From Deinococcus marmoris DSM 12784 (lineage in GTDB: Bacteria > Deinococcota > Deinococci > Deinococcales > Deinococcaceae), in NCBI RefSeq assembly GCF_000701405.1, contig NZ_JNIV01000028.1:1-49353 (forward strand): DNA of 49,353 nt. The letters run 5' to 3'. A program made the translations under genes and the position numbers. Positions 13,236 through 22,383 of this stretch are shown here, piece after piece. Each line of letters begins with the position of its first letter. Position 1 is the stretch's first letter. The notes under the pieces were generated by a model. The model was not told the origin of the DNA and did not search any database. It saw only the letters and a program-made list of their open reading frames with translations.

Positions 13236-15388
13236 TGCACCCCCTGGCCTGCGCTCACGGCGTCGCCCTGAAGGCGGATGCCCAGCCCGGTGTTTTTTTC
13301 CAGATCCTTATTCGTGCCCTGGATTCGCAGCACGATGGACCAGTCCTTCTGGGTGGGAAAGGCAGGCGGGCTGAAGCCATCATAGGTCCGCTGATCGTAG
13401 ACGAAATTGCGGCCATAGCCCCGGCCATCGGTCTTGCCAAATGCGCCGTAATAGTCCTCAATGATCCCGCCGATCAGGTTGACCTTGCCCAGCGAGTTGT
13501 CGGGCGCGCCCTGATCGTAGCCCTCGACCTGCACCGCGCCCTGGCTGGCCATCAGGACCGCGTGAATCTGCGGGTTGGTGCCGATGTTAGGGCAGTTACC
13601 GATGCCGTCCGGGCAGCTCTTAGGGCTGATCAGGTTGATGTTGGCCGCCACCTTACTGCCATCGGCGTTCGTCTTACCACTGGCGTAGATGCCCAGGATG
13701 TTCTGGGCGTCCTGCCGGTCACACGGGGCGGCGGCGGTTTCCGTGTTCTGGCCCCCGCAGGGCGGCACCGTGTACTTGAGACTGCTGGTGATGTTCACGT
13801 CCCCAGTGGCCGCCACCGTGACCCCGGCGAAACTGGCGATGCTGGCCCCCGCCAGACCACTCTGGGCCACGTTGGGGCCGCCGTTGAGGTTAGCGATCTT
13901 GCCGCCGTCCACCGAGATAACGCCGTTGAAGGGATTGACCGTGGCGAAGGGGCCGCCCGCAGGTCCGACAGTTCCGGCGGCGTCACGTCCGGCAGGAACC
14001 CACGCCCCATTGTTCTCAATGAACAGGGTACCGTTCTGGCCATACGACAGTTCAACCGTTACGCCGCTTTGCTTGTAACTGATGCGCTGCCGCTCCTGCC
14101 CGCCGATCTCATCGCGCCAGAGCTGCATCTCCTGAACGTCGCCGCTGAGGGCCAGCCCAGCGGTCGGCAATGGTTTGAACACACCTGTCACCGGATCGAA
14201 GTCATAGCCCAGGGCGGCGGCCCGCTGATTCTGGGAGTTGGTAGGCAGCGGAATAAAGTCAGCGTCCCACTTGACCGATGACTTGAATTGCGGCTGAGTC
14301 TCGCCCACCCTGGGAGCGTCCGCTGTGGAAAGGTTATCGGGTGGACCTCGCCCAGCCATCTGCGCCGGAGTCAGGAATTGCGACGGCGCTATACCAAAGC
14401 GCGCGCCCGGCTCGGCGGGGACCAAGCAATCCAGCTTTCCCCCCACCTCACCGATCAGCCCCGGTCCCGGCGGACAACCTGCCGAGGTCACCTCGCCCCA
14501 GAAAGTGGGCGTCTTGTAGAACGTGAAGCGTCCATTGGTATGCACGGGGCCGCTGAACAGCGTGCGTTCAGTGAAGGTAATCAGCGTATCGTCGGCCTCC
14601 GCCTCTGGACTCTGAAACTGGCGGTTGGTGAACAGGCCGAACTTGGCAAACGGCTCGCGGCTGATCAGCAGGTAATATTCTCCCTTGCCGCCATTGGTGG
14701 CGCGGGCACTGAGCCGCTGGGTGGTGGTCCCGGTCACGCCCCGCGACTGCGCTGAAGGCACCTCAAAATAAAGCCGGTACTGATCCCGCTGACGGTCCAG
14801 CCGGGTGGGCACCAGGCCAAACTGAACGCCGTAGCTGCCGTTCTGACCTGCTGGACCGGCGTACTGCATGCCTGCCGTCCCGGAGAACATCTCTCCCCAG
14901 AACTTTGCGCGCGCCTGATCACCAGTGGCCCTGAAACCCTCTTTGGCAAAGTCGGCGGCCTTGACTGCGTTGGTGAGCAGAGTAACCCGCCCTCCGCCCG
15001 CATCCCGCAGGCCGTCCGCCGGAAACGTGCAGACGGTGGAAACCGGATTGGCCGGCGTGGGCAGCGGCTGGGGCGGCAAAACCGCCAGACCGCACATCGC
15101 GGCGATCTGGCTCTCGACTGCTGAATTCCGAGTGATTGCCGGAATGGTGGCGCTATCCAGCAGGGCCTTCATCACCTTCAGCCGTGCCTGCACCCGCGCC
15201 ACCCCGGATTCGGCAGCGTAACGCGCGCTCAGCAGCGCCTGCTGGTCCACGCTGGAGCGCCGCGACGAAAGTGTGACCTGCGCCGTCACCGACATGATCA
15301 CCGCCAGCAGCAGCATCACGAACAGCAATGACACGATCAGCGTGGCTCCCTCAGTGGTTCGGACGGGGGAACGGGGCGTAGTGGGCAT
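13232..15388 (-). CDS. DUF4900-type large pilus-assembly protein
   Basis: 718 aa, first gene of the pilin cluster. After a short basic head (MPTTPRSPVRTTEG) comes a hydrophobic segment ATLIVSLLFVMLLLAVIMSV and then TLSSRRSSVDQQALLSARYAAES, the PilX-like pattern of an N-terminal helix that enters the pilus. The large remainder is a soluble extracellular part rich in Gly and Asn, with HAVLMASQGAVQVEGYDQG near the C-terminus; I associate this architecture with DUF4900 proteins of Deinococcus. ATG 15388 lies six bases after CATACT (15400-15395), so translation is probably leaderless; the extension to 15424 would precede that box. It probably forms part of the pilus tip or base; a direct role is not shown. 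Confidence 0.8.
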   Translation of the reverse strand: MPTTPRSPVRTTEGATLIVSLLFVMLLLAVIMSVTAQVTLSSRRSSVDQQALLSARYAAESGVARVQARLKVMKALLDSATIPAITRNSAVESQIAAMCGLAVLPPQPLPTPANPVSTVCTFPADGLRDAGGGRVTLLTNAVKAADFAKEGFRATGDQARAKFWGEMFSGTAGMQYAGPAGQNGSYGVQFGLVPTRLDRQRDQYRLYFEVPSAQSRGVTGTTTQRLSARATNGGKGEYYLLISREPFAKFGLFTNRQFQSPEAEADDTLITFTERTLFSGPVHTNGRFTFYKTPTFWGEVTSAGCPPGPGLIGEVGGKLDCLVPAEPGARFGIAPSQFLTPAQMAGRGPPDNLSTADAPRVGETQPQFKSSVKWDADFIPLPTNSQNQRAAALGYDFDPVTGVFKPLPTAGLALSGDVQEMQLWRDEIGGQERQRISYKQSGVTVELSYGQNGTLFIENNGAWVPAGRDAAGTVGPAGGPFATVNPFNGVISVDGGKIANLNGGPNVAQSGLAGASIASFAGVTVAATGDVNITSSLKYTVPPCGGQNTETAAAPCDRQDAQNILGIYASGKTNADGSKVAANINLISPKSCPDGIGNCPNIGTNPQIHAVLMASQGAVQVEGYDQGAPDNSLGKVNLIGGIIEDYYGAFGKTDGRGYGRNFVYDQRTYDGFSPPAFPTQKDWSIVLRIQGTNKDLEKNTGLGIRLQGDAVSAGQGVQ

Positions 15389-15487
15389 GAAGTCAGTATG
15401 AAGGAAAAATGCAGAAAACTTCACCCCAGCTTGGGGGGGAAGTCAGAACTCTGTCAGTCTTAATGTGCGGGCCAAAAGGAGATCAGC

Positions 15488-17632
15488 TCAGCGCGCCCGC
15501 ACCCGCTCCAGCAGCGCCGTGTTGCGCGTCTCGCGCTGCCGCCCCGCCGCCTTCTGCCACGCCGAGGCCGAGCCGACGGCGAAGAAACGCTCGCGGGCGC
15601 GGGTCAGGGCGGTGTAGGCCAGATTGCGCGACAGCATGGGCATATGCGCCTCGTGCAGCACGGTCAGGACACTGTGCCACTCGCTGCCCTGGGCACGGTG
15701 GACGGTCAGCGCGTAGCCCAGTTGGACGTTGAACAACTCTGCTCCGGCCAGTTCCACGATGTTGTTGTCGAAATCCACCGTCAGGCGGTTGTTCTCGGCC
15801 TTCAGCACGGTTCCCAGCGTGCCGTTGAAGACTTCATTGGTGTAGTCGTTTTTCGTCTGCACCACGATGTCCCCGGCGCGGGCCTCGCCGTCCGCGATTT
15901 TGATGCCGCCCTCGCCGGGATTGAACAGGCCCTGAAGGTGGTAATTCAGGTGTTCCATACCCAGCGGTCCCCGGCGCATGGGCGTCAGCACCTGCACCTG
16001 CGTCGGTCCCCCCAGATCACGCACCAGCAGGGCCACCCGCCGCGCGCCGCCGTCGGGATCGGCTTCCGTCAGGTTCAGGCGGGGATCGCCCCAGGTGGGG
16101 GCCGTGCCGTGCAGCAGGTCATGGGCCGCGCGGATGATGGGGTTCTGGGCGGCCTGACGATAGACCGTTTCCAACCGCACGGTGGGGGCGGTCTGCGTCA
16201 GCGCCAGCAGGGGCAATCCGGCGTCCACCGGGGGCAACTGATCGGTGTCGCCCACCAGCAGCACCCGCGCGCCCGCGCCCACTGCCGAGAGCAGCGAGAG
16301 CATCAGCCCGTCGCCGCACATGCTGACCTCGTCCACGATCAGCAGGTCATAGGGCGCAGGTTCCAGATGGTTGTGCCGGAATCCGGCGGGACCGAAGCCC
16401 AGCAGGCGGTGGATGGTGCTGGCACTGCGCCCCGTGACCTCGCCCAGCCGCCGCGCCGCCTTGCCGGTGGGGGCGCACAGGCCCACTTCCAACCCCATCC
16501 CCTCGGCCAGATCGGCCACCGCGCGGGTTGCCGTGCTTTTGCCGGTGCCGGGGCCACCCGTCAACACCACCAGACGGTGATCGGCCAGCAGCTCCAGCAC
16601 CTGCGCCTGTTCGTCGGATAAATCCTGCGCCGCGCCTGCTGGCACGATCCATTCATCCCCGCCCGGCGGCGTCGCCAGCAGCGTGCGGATCAGGGAGGCC
16701 AGCTTCTTCTCGGCGCGCAACGTGGGCGGGAGGTAGATGCGGCTCTCGCTCCGGTTCTCCGCGCCCATTTCCTCGGCAAACAGCGGAGCTTCATCGTCCG
16801 ACAATCGGCCCAGTTCCACCGCCGTCTCCACCGCCAGCTTGGCCTGGGCCGCACTGACGCGGGTGTAATGCGACACGCCGCGCTCGGCCCGGTGGCGCGG
16901 CAGGAAGGAGTGCCCGCCCTGCTGCGCGGCCTGCTGCAAGGCGTACACGGCGGCGGCGGTCAGGCGGCGCGGATCGTCCTGCAAGCCGCCCTGCGCGGCC
17001 CACAGCTTGTCGGCGGTCAGAAAGCCGATGCCCTCCACCTCGGTCAGGGCGAACAAGTCGGCGGTCAGGCGTTCCAGCGCCGCCTCCCCGAAGTGCTTGA
17101 CGGCCCGCTGCGCCTGGGAAATGCTTAGACCCAGACCCTGCAATCCCGCCAGCAGACGCCGCTCCAGTCCCTGCTGTGACCAACTGCTGACCATTTTGTG
17201 CAGCGTGGACGCCGTGACGCCCGGCACCTGCAAGAGCCGGTTCGGATCGTTTTCCAGCACGTCGAAAGTGGTGGGGCCGAACATCCCGGCAATCCTCTTG
17301 GCCAGCACCTTGCCCACGCCGCCCACGCGGGCCTCCAGATAGGCGGCCACCCCGGCTTCCGTCAGATCGGCAGGGGCAGCCTCCAGCACCATGTTCAGCA
17401 CGCGGTACTGGTAGCCGTACTCGCGGTGTTCTTCCATCAGCACGTCGGCGCTGAAGGTATCCCCGGCGTCCAGCGGGGGCATCACGCCGATCACGGTGGC
17501 GTCGGGGTCCTCGCCGTCGTCGTTGACAATCCGGGCGGTCATCACCGTAAAGCCCGATTCGGCGCGGAAGCGTACGCGGTTGACCCCGCCCGTCACGCGG
17601 AAGGCTTCGGCAGGGGGCGAAAAAGCAGTCAC
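15488..17632 (-). CDS. recD2: RecD2-type ATP-dependent 5'-3' DNA helicase
   Basis: 714 aa, almost exactly the length known for Deinococcus RecD2. The N-terminal about 330 residues include two helix-hairpin-helix-like segments (GGVGKVLAKRIAG, VEGIGFLTADKLWA). The helicase core has Walker A GGPGTGKST (Lys365), CAPTGKAARRLGE, Walker B LLIVDEVSM, motif III GDTDQLPPVDAG, LETVYRQ and ALTVHRAQGSEW, then AYTALTRARE. It unwinds DNA 5' to 3'; no recB or recC is nearby, which fits the RecBC-independent class. The start is GTG 17632, six bases after TAGACT (17644-17639), leaderless. It sits 27 bases after a Uma2-family gene in the same direction, with sbcD/sbcC diverging from that pair. Confidence 0.95.
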   Translation of the reverse strand: MTAFSPPAEAFRVTGGVNRVRFRAESGFTVMTARIVNDDGEDPDATVIGVMPPLDAGDTFSADVLMEEHREYGYQYRVLNMVLEAAPADLTEAGVAAYLEARVGGVGKVLAKRIAGMFGPTTFDVLENDPNRLLQVPGVTASTLHKMVSSWSQQGLERRLLAGLQGLGLSISQAQRAVKHFGEAALERLTADLFALTEVEGIGFLTADKLWAAQGGLQDDPRRLTAAAVYALQQAAQQGGHSFLPRHRAERGVSHYTRVSAAQAKLAVETAVELGRLSDDEAPLFAEEMGAENRSESRIYLPPTLRAEKKLASLIRTLLATPPGGDEWIVPAGAAQDLSDEQAQVLELLADHRLVVLTGGPGTGKSTATRAVADLAEGMGLEVGLCAPTGKAARRLGEVTGRSASTIHRLLGFGPAGFRHNHLEPAPYDLLIVDEVSMCGDGLMLSLLSAVGAGARVLLVGDTDQLPPVDAGLPLLALTQTAPTVRLETVYRQAAQNPIIRAAHDLLHGTAPTWGDPRLNLTEADPDGGARRVALLVRDLGGPTQVQVLTPMRRGPLGMEHLNYHLQGLFNPGEGGIKIADGEARAGDIVVQTKNDYTNEVFNGTLGTVLKAENNRLTVDFDNNIVELAGAELFNVQLGYALTVHRAQGSEWHSVLTVLHEAHMPMLSRNLAYTALTRARERFFAVGSASAWQKAAGRQRETRNTALLERVRAR

Positions 17633-17659
17633 GGATTTAGTCTAGCGCCAGGGTGGGGG

Positions 17660-18241
17660 TCAGGACTGCGGTGACAGCACGCCGTCGTAAATCTCGTCCA
17701 GCGTGATGACGGTATTCAGGCAGGGCAATGCAATCTCGCCGTGGCCGACGTATTCGGTCAGAACCCATTCCTTTCCCTCGCGGCTGTAGGCGTACACGCG
17801 CCGCTCGGTCTGTTCGGCGATCAGGTAGGTCTGAAGGCTGGGGATAGAGGTGTAGGCGGGATATTTGACGAGATGGTCAATCTCACGGGACCGCTCGGAG
17901 ATGATCTCAGCCAGAAAACAGGGTTCTGTTCCGTAATATTCCTCGGCAGGGTCAGTGGAATACACCGCCACATCGGGGTAGAAAAAGCAGTTGCTGGCGG
18001 GCAGATGCAACTTGAATTGCGAGATGAAAATGTCATAGCCGAGGCTTCGGCTCAGGCCATGCAGGAGAAACAGCACATTTCCAGCAATCTCGGCGTGCGC
18101 CCGGCTCGTCCCGTCCTCCTGCCCCGATTCGCCGTGCAGACCGTACCAGAAGCCGCCCACGTACTCGCGCCGGAACTCGCTTTCCAATTCAGTTTGCAGG
18201 TACTCCGCCTTGCTGATGGGGCCGTGGAGTGTGGGAGGCAT
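17660..18241 (-). CDS. Uma2-family (DUF820) putative nuclease
   Basis: 193 aa. The Uma2 family has a restriction-endonuclease fold, but its cellular role is unknown. Visible core residues match: YPDVAVYS, then FLAEIISERSREID and a following Lys in HLVKYPAY, the order D...ExI...K of a PD-(D/E)xK site, followed by TYLIAEQTERRVYAYSREG. The N-terminal half has HAEIAGNVLFLLHGLSRSLG, the usual helix. The start is ATG 18241, six bases after TACTCT on the minus strand; upstream sequence is only the 47-base divergent gap to sbcD. It could be co-transcribed with recD2, although recD2 has its own -10 box. Confidence 0.82.
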   Translation of the reverse strand: MPPTLHGPISKAEYLQTELESEFRREYVGGFWYGLHGESGQEDGTSRAHAEIAGNVLFLLHGLSRSLGYDIFISQFKLHLPASNCFFYPDVAVYSTDPAEEYYGTEPCFLAEIISERSREIDHLVKYPAYTSIPSLQTYLIAEQTERRVYAYSREGKEWVLTEYVGHGEIALPCLNTVITLDEIYDGVLSPQS

Positions 18242-18288
18242 GCGAAAAGAGTACGGCGCAAACCCTCCCCGTGCTAGATTTTTCTGCA

Positions 18289-19467
18289 ATGCGCGTACTT
18301 CACACCGCTGATTTCCATGCGGGCCGCAACCTGCGTGGTTATGACCGCACCCCCGAAATCCATGAGGCTCTGATCGAGATCGCCGCCCTGGCCCGCAGCG
18401 AGAAGGCTGACGCTGTGCTGGTCTCCGGCGACCTGTTCGACACGGGCAATCCATCGGCGGACGCCGAGGCCGCCGTGTTCGACTTCTTTCTGCGCCTGCG
18501 TGACGCCGGGATTCCGGGCATCGTGATCGCCGGGAACCACGACAGTTCCGCGCGGCTGGAGTCGGTGACGGGCCTGTTGGGCTGGGTGGGCATTCAGGCG
18601 GTGGCGCAGCCCACGGCCAACCCGCTGGACATGGTGCGAAGTATTGAAACAAAGGGCGGCGAGACCCTAACCGTGGGCGCGCTGCCGTACCTGTCCGAAC
18701 GCCGGCTGGTCAAGGCCGCCGACCTGATGGGCGGCGATACCGGCGCGTGGCGGCAGAAATACCGCGAGGGTATGGGCTTTTTCCTGCGCCGTCTGGGCGA
18801 AGGCTTCCGCGCGGGCAGCGTGAACATGTTGATGGCCCACGCGACGATGGACGGCGCGGTCCCCAGCGGCTCCGAGCGCACGCTGCAATTTGACCTGACC
18901 AACCAGTACACGCTGTCGGGCCTGCAACTGCCTGCGGGCGCGCAGTACGTGGCGCTGGGCCACATCCACAAGCCCCAGCAGATCTCGGAGGCTCCGCTGG
19001 CGTGCTATCCGGGCAGCATCATCCAGCTTGATTTCGGTGAGGGCGGCGAGAAAAAGCAGGTCAACCTGATCGAGGTGGAGGCCGGACGCCCCGCCAGAGT
19101 GCATGTCCTGCCGCTGGCGAGCGGGCGCGAACTGAAGACCATTCGCGCCGATCTGGACAACGTGGAGGCCCGGATCAAGGCGCTGGGCGACTTTGACGGC
19201 CTGCTGAAAGTCGTGGTGCGCGCCCCCGCCGGAACCGCCCTGCCCGGCCTGAAAGACCGTGTGCTGAAACTGGCTCCCAACACCCTGGCGGTGGATCTGG
19301 AGGCCAATCAGGAAGACCTGGCCCTGCCCGAACTCAAACGCGAGGGCCTGAGCCTGACCCAGTTGTACGAGCAGTATTACCGCGAACGGCGCGGCGAATT
19401 GCCCGACGATCTGCGCGCCGCTTTCAAGGAAGCGGACGAGGCGGCGCGGGCGGAGGAAGTGGCGTGA
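18289..19467 (+). CDS. sbcD: SbcD-type nuclease subunit of SbcCD
   Basis: 392 aa, Mre11 family. With SbcC it forms an ATP-dependent nuclease that opens hairpins and processes DNA ends. Metal-binding motifs are all present: HTADFHAGR, VLVSGDLFDTG, IVIAGNHDSSARL, LMAHATMDG and ALGHIHKPQ. The second half is the capping domain and ends in a charged helix region likely to bind SbcC. The start is ATG 18289, eight bases after TGCTAGATT, an extended -10; homology starts at MRVLHTADFH. sbcC follows after 94 bases, a gap that holds an unusual heptad-like inverted repeat, so the two may not be translationally coupled. Confidence 0.95.
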   Translation: MRVLHTADFHAGRNLRGYDRTPEIHEALIEIAALARSEKADAVLVSGDLFDTGNPSADAEAAVFDFFLRLRDAGIPGIVIAGNHDSSARLESVTGLLGWVGIQAVAQPTANPLDMVRSIETKGGETLTVGALPYLSERRLVKAADLMGGDTGAWRQKYREGMGFFLRRLGEGFRAGSVNMLMAHATMDGAVPSGSERTLQFDLTNQYTLSGLQLPAGAQYVALGHIHKPQQISEAPLACYPGSIIQLDFGEGGEKKQVNLIEVEAGRPARVHVLPLASGRELKTIRADLDNVEARIKALGDFDGLLKVVVRAPAGTALPGLKDRVLKLAPNTLAVDLEANQEDLALPELKREGLSLTQLYEQYYRERRGELPDDLRAAFKEADEAARAEEVA

Positions 19468-19484
19468 GGAGGTTGAAGGTTAAA

Positions 19485-19537
19485 GGTAGATGGTTGATGG
19501 AGAGTGGCTCTTTTTCCATCACCCATCACCTATCATC
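19485..19537. repeat. Heptad repeats and hairpin between sbcD and sbcC
   Basis: GGTAGATGGTTGATGG (19485-19500) can pair with CCATCACCCATCACC (19516-19530) with one bulge and one mismatch. The loop contains CTCTTTTT. The right side is built of seven-base units (CCATCAC, CCATCAC, CTATCAT, CCATCAC). It fills most of the 94-base sbcD-sbcC spacer. Confidence 0.55.
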
Positions 19538-19561
19538 CATCACCGCGCCAAAGGCGCAAGC

Positions 19562-22297
19562 ATGAAGCCCATCCGCCTCGAAGTCCAGGGCTTCACCGCC
19601 TTCCGCCAGTTCACCGAGCTGGACTTTGGCGATCTGGAACTGTTTGCCCTCGTGGGGCCGACGGGCAGCGGGAAATCGAGCCTGCTGGACGCCATGACCT
19701 TTGCGCTATACGGGTACACCGAGCGACTGGGCGGCTCCGGGCTGGACGCGCTGATCTCGCAGGGCGAGCGCGGCATGAGCGTGGGCCTGACCTTCGAGAC
19801 GGGCGGCGTGACCTACCGCGCCTCGCGCACCAAGGGCCGCAAGCAGGCCGAGAACGAGGTGCGTTTCGAGCGCAAAGACGCCGACGGGCGCTGGGCCAAC
19901 CTCAGCGACGGCGGCGTCAAGGGCGTCAACGAGCGCATTCAAACCGTGCTGGGCCTGACTTTCAAGAACTTCACCCGCAGTGTGATGCTGCCGCAGGGTG
20001 AGTTTGCCCGTCTGCTGCACGGTACGGGCAAGGAGCGGCAGGCCATTCTGGGCGAGCTGACCGGGCTGGAACACGTCGCTGCCATGCAACGCGTTTCTTC
20101 TGATAGGGCTAAGGAACTGAAGCACCGCGCGGGCAGCCTGAACAGCGTGCTGGAAAACGAATACGCGGATGTAACGGCGGAGGCTGTTGCAAATCTGCGT
20201 ACCGAGCGCGAACGCACCGACGCCGAGGCCGAGACGTTGCATGACCGCCGTGAAGCCCTGCAAAACAGCCAGGCCCGCTTGCGCGAGACCGAGAAGGTCT
20301 GGAAGGCACGCGAGGACACGAATCGCCGCCTGACCGCGCTGGACGCCCGCGCCGCCGGGGTGCAGGCCGGGGCCGTGCGGGCGGTGCAGGCCCGCCGGGT
20401 GGCCGGGGTGCTGCCGCTGCTGGACGCTGCCGAACGCGCCCGAATTGCCGCCGAACGTGAGGCCCGCGCGTTGGCCGGAGCGCAGGGGGCCGCCACCCAG
20501 GCCAGCCGCGCCGCCGAAGCTGCCCAGACCAATCTGGACTCCGCGCAGGAAGCCGAGGCAGGCATTCCCAACCTGGAAGCCCGCGCCGACAAACTGCGTG
20601 AGGCCGAGGCCGACGCCGCCCGCCTCAAGCGTTCCGGCGGCACGCCCCAGACCACCCACGCACAGCCGCTGGAGTGGGACGAGGACGCCTTTCTGGTGGC
20701 CCGCGCCGGGGCCGAAAAGGCCGAGAAGAACCGGCAGGAACGCGCCAAGATTGAGGCCGAGCGACTGGGCCTGAATTCGGCGCTGACCCGCTTCAAGGCC
20801 GAGGAAACGGCGCAAGCGCAGGAAACGGCAGAGCTGGAACGCGTCAAACGCGACGGTCAGACGGCCAAGGCCGATCTGGAGGCCGCGCAGAAGGCGTTGG
20901 AGGAAGCCCGCCTCACCTCCGGGCTGGCCTCTTACCGCACACACCTGCATGTGGGCGAGGACTGCCCGCTGTGTTTGCAGGAAGTGCGCGAACTGCCTGA
21001 TGCCCCGCATGCCGATCTGGGCGCAGCGCAGGACCGTGTGAAGGTATTGAGCGCCACGCTGGATGAGCGCCGCACCCGCTTCAGCGATCTGCGCGCCGCC
21101 CTGAAGGCCCGCGAGACGTGGCTGGCCGACAAGGAGGCCGAGAACCGCAACTGGCAGGAGGCCACCGGACAGCGCGAGGCCGATCTGCGCGCCGCCGAAG
21201 CTCTGGTGACGGGCGATCCGCAGACGGAAGCCCTGCGCCTGCTGGCTGGACTGGCGGGACGGGTGCGCGCGGCAGGAACGGACCCCGCCGGGAAACGTCG
21301 TCAACTCCTCAACGACGTGATCGCGATCCGCAAGCGTGTGCAGGAGGCAGGGGCGGCCCTGTCCCGTGCAGCGGGCGATCTGGCGGCGGCCAATGCCACG
21401 CTGGCGGCGGCGCAGAATGCCTCGGCGGGCCGGGAGACGGACGCCACGGAGGCCCAGGCCGCGCTGGATTCTGCCCTTTCCAGTCTGGGCATGGACGCTG
21501 CACAGGCCAGAGCCGCCGCATTGCCTGAAAACGACATCGCCGCGCTGGAAGAAGCCGCCCGCACCCAGGCTGCCCAGCGGGCGCAACTGGCCGAAACGCT
21601 GGCCGAACTGGAACGCCAGTTGGGGGCCGCCCCCTTCGATCCGGCAGAGCTGTCGCAGGTGGGCCGTGATCTGACCGCCACCGACGCCGCCCTGTCTGCC
21701 ACCCGCGAACGCGCCGGGAGTCTGGCCGAGCAGGAACGGGCCGGACGCGAACGCCTGAAGCGCAAGGCGGAAATCGAAACACAGGCCGACGACACTGCCC
21801 GCAGCCTGGACACCTGGCAGACCCTGACCAACTCGCTGAAGGCCAACGAATTCCAGCAATTCCTGCTGGCCGAAGTCGAGGCCCAACTGCTCACCCGCGC
21901 GGGCCTGCTGCTGCACGAGATCAGCGACGGGCGCTACCGTCTGGCCCTGGAAAAGGGCGAGTACATGGTGCAGGACCTGTGGAACGCGGGCGAGGCACGC
22001 GGCGTCAAGACCCTATCGGGGGGGGAAACCTTCCTGGCCTCGCTGTCGCTGGCGATTGCCCTGAGCGACTATCTGGCCGGGAACAAGATTCTGGGGGCGC
22101 TCTTTCTGGATGAGGGCTTCGGCACCCTGGACCCGCAGGCGCTGGAAGCAGTAGCAAACGCCCTGGAAAGCCTGCGCACCCAGGGCCGCATGGTAGGGAT
22201 CGTCACCCATGTGGAAAGCCTCTCCGAACGCCTGCCCAGCCGCCTGCTGGTGACCAAGAGCGTGGCTGGAAGCAGTGTGCAGCGGATGGATTTGTGA
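19562..22297 (+). CDS. sbcC: SbcC-type ATPase subunit of SbcCD
   Basis: 911 aa, Rad50/SMC family. The N-terminal ATPase lobe has Walker A GPTGSGKSS (about residue 36) and FKNFTRSVMLPQGEFARLL. Long Ala/Glu/Arg/Leu-rich coiled coils flank a zinc hook CPLC at Cys468 and Cys471, through which two molecules join. The C-terminal lobe has the ABC signature LSGGETFLASLSLAI and Walker B ALFLDEGFGTLD. It drives the SbcD nuclease with ATP. The start is ATG 19562, where family homology begins; the in-frame extension upstream runs through the repeat spacer and lacks homology. AAAGG upstream is a weak ribosome binding site. A hairpin separates it from the convergent PIN-domain gene. Confidence 0.95.
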   Translation: MKPIRLEVQGFTAFRQFTELDFGDLELFALVGPTGSGKSSLLDAMTFALYGYTERLGGSGLDALISQGERGMSVGLTFETGGVTYRASRTKGRKQAENEVRFERKDADGRWANLSDGGVKGVNERIQTVLGLTFKNFTRSVMLPQGEFARLLHGTGKERQAILGELTGLEHVAAMQRVSSDRAKELKHRAGSLNSVLENEYADVTAEAVANLRTERERTDAEAETLHDRREALQNSQARLRETEKVWKAREDTNRRLTALDARAAGVQAGAVRAVQARRVAGVLPLLDAAERARIAAEREARALAGAQGAATQASRAAEAAQTNLDSAQEAEAGIPNLEARADKLREAEADAARLKRSGGTPQTTHAQPLEWDEDAFLVARAGAEKAEKNRQERAKIEAERLGLNSALTRFKAEETAQAQETAELERVKRDGQTAKADLEAAQKALEEARLTSGLASYRTHLHVGEDCPLCLQEVRELPDAPHADLGAAQDRVKVLSATLDERRTRFSDLRAALKARETWLADKEAENRNWQEATGQREADLRAAEALVTGDPQTEALRLLAGLAGRVRAAGTDPAGKRRQLLNDVIAIRKRVQEAGAALSRAAGDLAAANATLAAAQNASAGRETDATEAQAALDSALSSLGMDAAQARAAALPENDIAALEEAARTQAAQRAQLAETLAELERQLGAAPFDPAELSQVGRDLTATDAALSATRERAGSLAEQERAGRERLKRKAEIETQADDTARSLDTWQTLTNSLKANEFQQFLLAEVEAQLLTRAGLLLHEISDGRYRLALEKGEYMVQDLWNAGEARGVKTLSGGETFLASLSLAIALSDYLAGNKILGALFLDEGFGTLDPQALEAVANALESLRTQGRMVGIVTHVESLSERLPSRLLVTKSVAGSSVQRMDL

Positions 22298-22299
22298 CG

Positions 22300-22371
22300 G
22301 GTCTGAGGGTCAAGAGTCGAAGGGGCTGAGCAAAGAATTGGGCCGTTCTCCGACCCTCTAACGCTCAGACC
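22300..22371. repeat. Inverted repeat between sbcC and the PIN-domain gene
   Basis: GGTCTGAGGGTCAAGAGTCGA (written here in two pieces: 22300-22310 and 22311-22320) faces CGACCCTCTAACGCTCAGACC at 22351-22371. The outer eight pairs (GGTCTGAG/CTCAGACC) are perfect and the inner part pairs with gaps. It lies between two convergent genes and may end transcription, although no clear T-run follows. Confidence 0.5.
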
Positions 22372-22383
22372 ACCACAGCGCCC

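Noticed and set aside
17633..18288. DdrO-type radiation-response palindrome before recD2, the Uma2 gene or sbcD
   Set aside because: No long AT-rich palindrome like the known motif is present in these short gaps; a genome-wide motif scan would settle it.
19485..19537. CRISPR-like repeats between sbcD and sbcC
   Set aside because: The units are seven bases, directly adjacent and without spacers; no cas gene is in the window.
19706..21916. 736-codon open frame opposite sbcC
   Set aside because: Gly/Leu/Gln-rich antisense frame produced by the Ala/Glu/Arg codons of the coiled coil; no motif.
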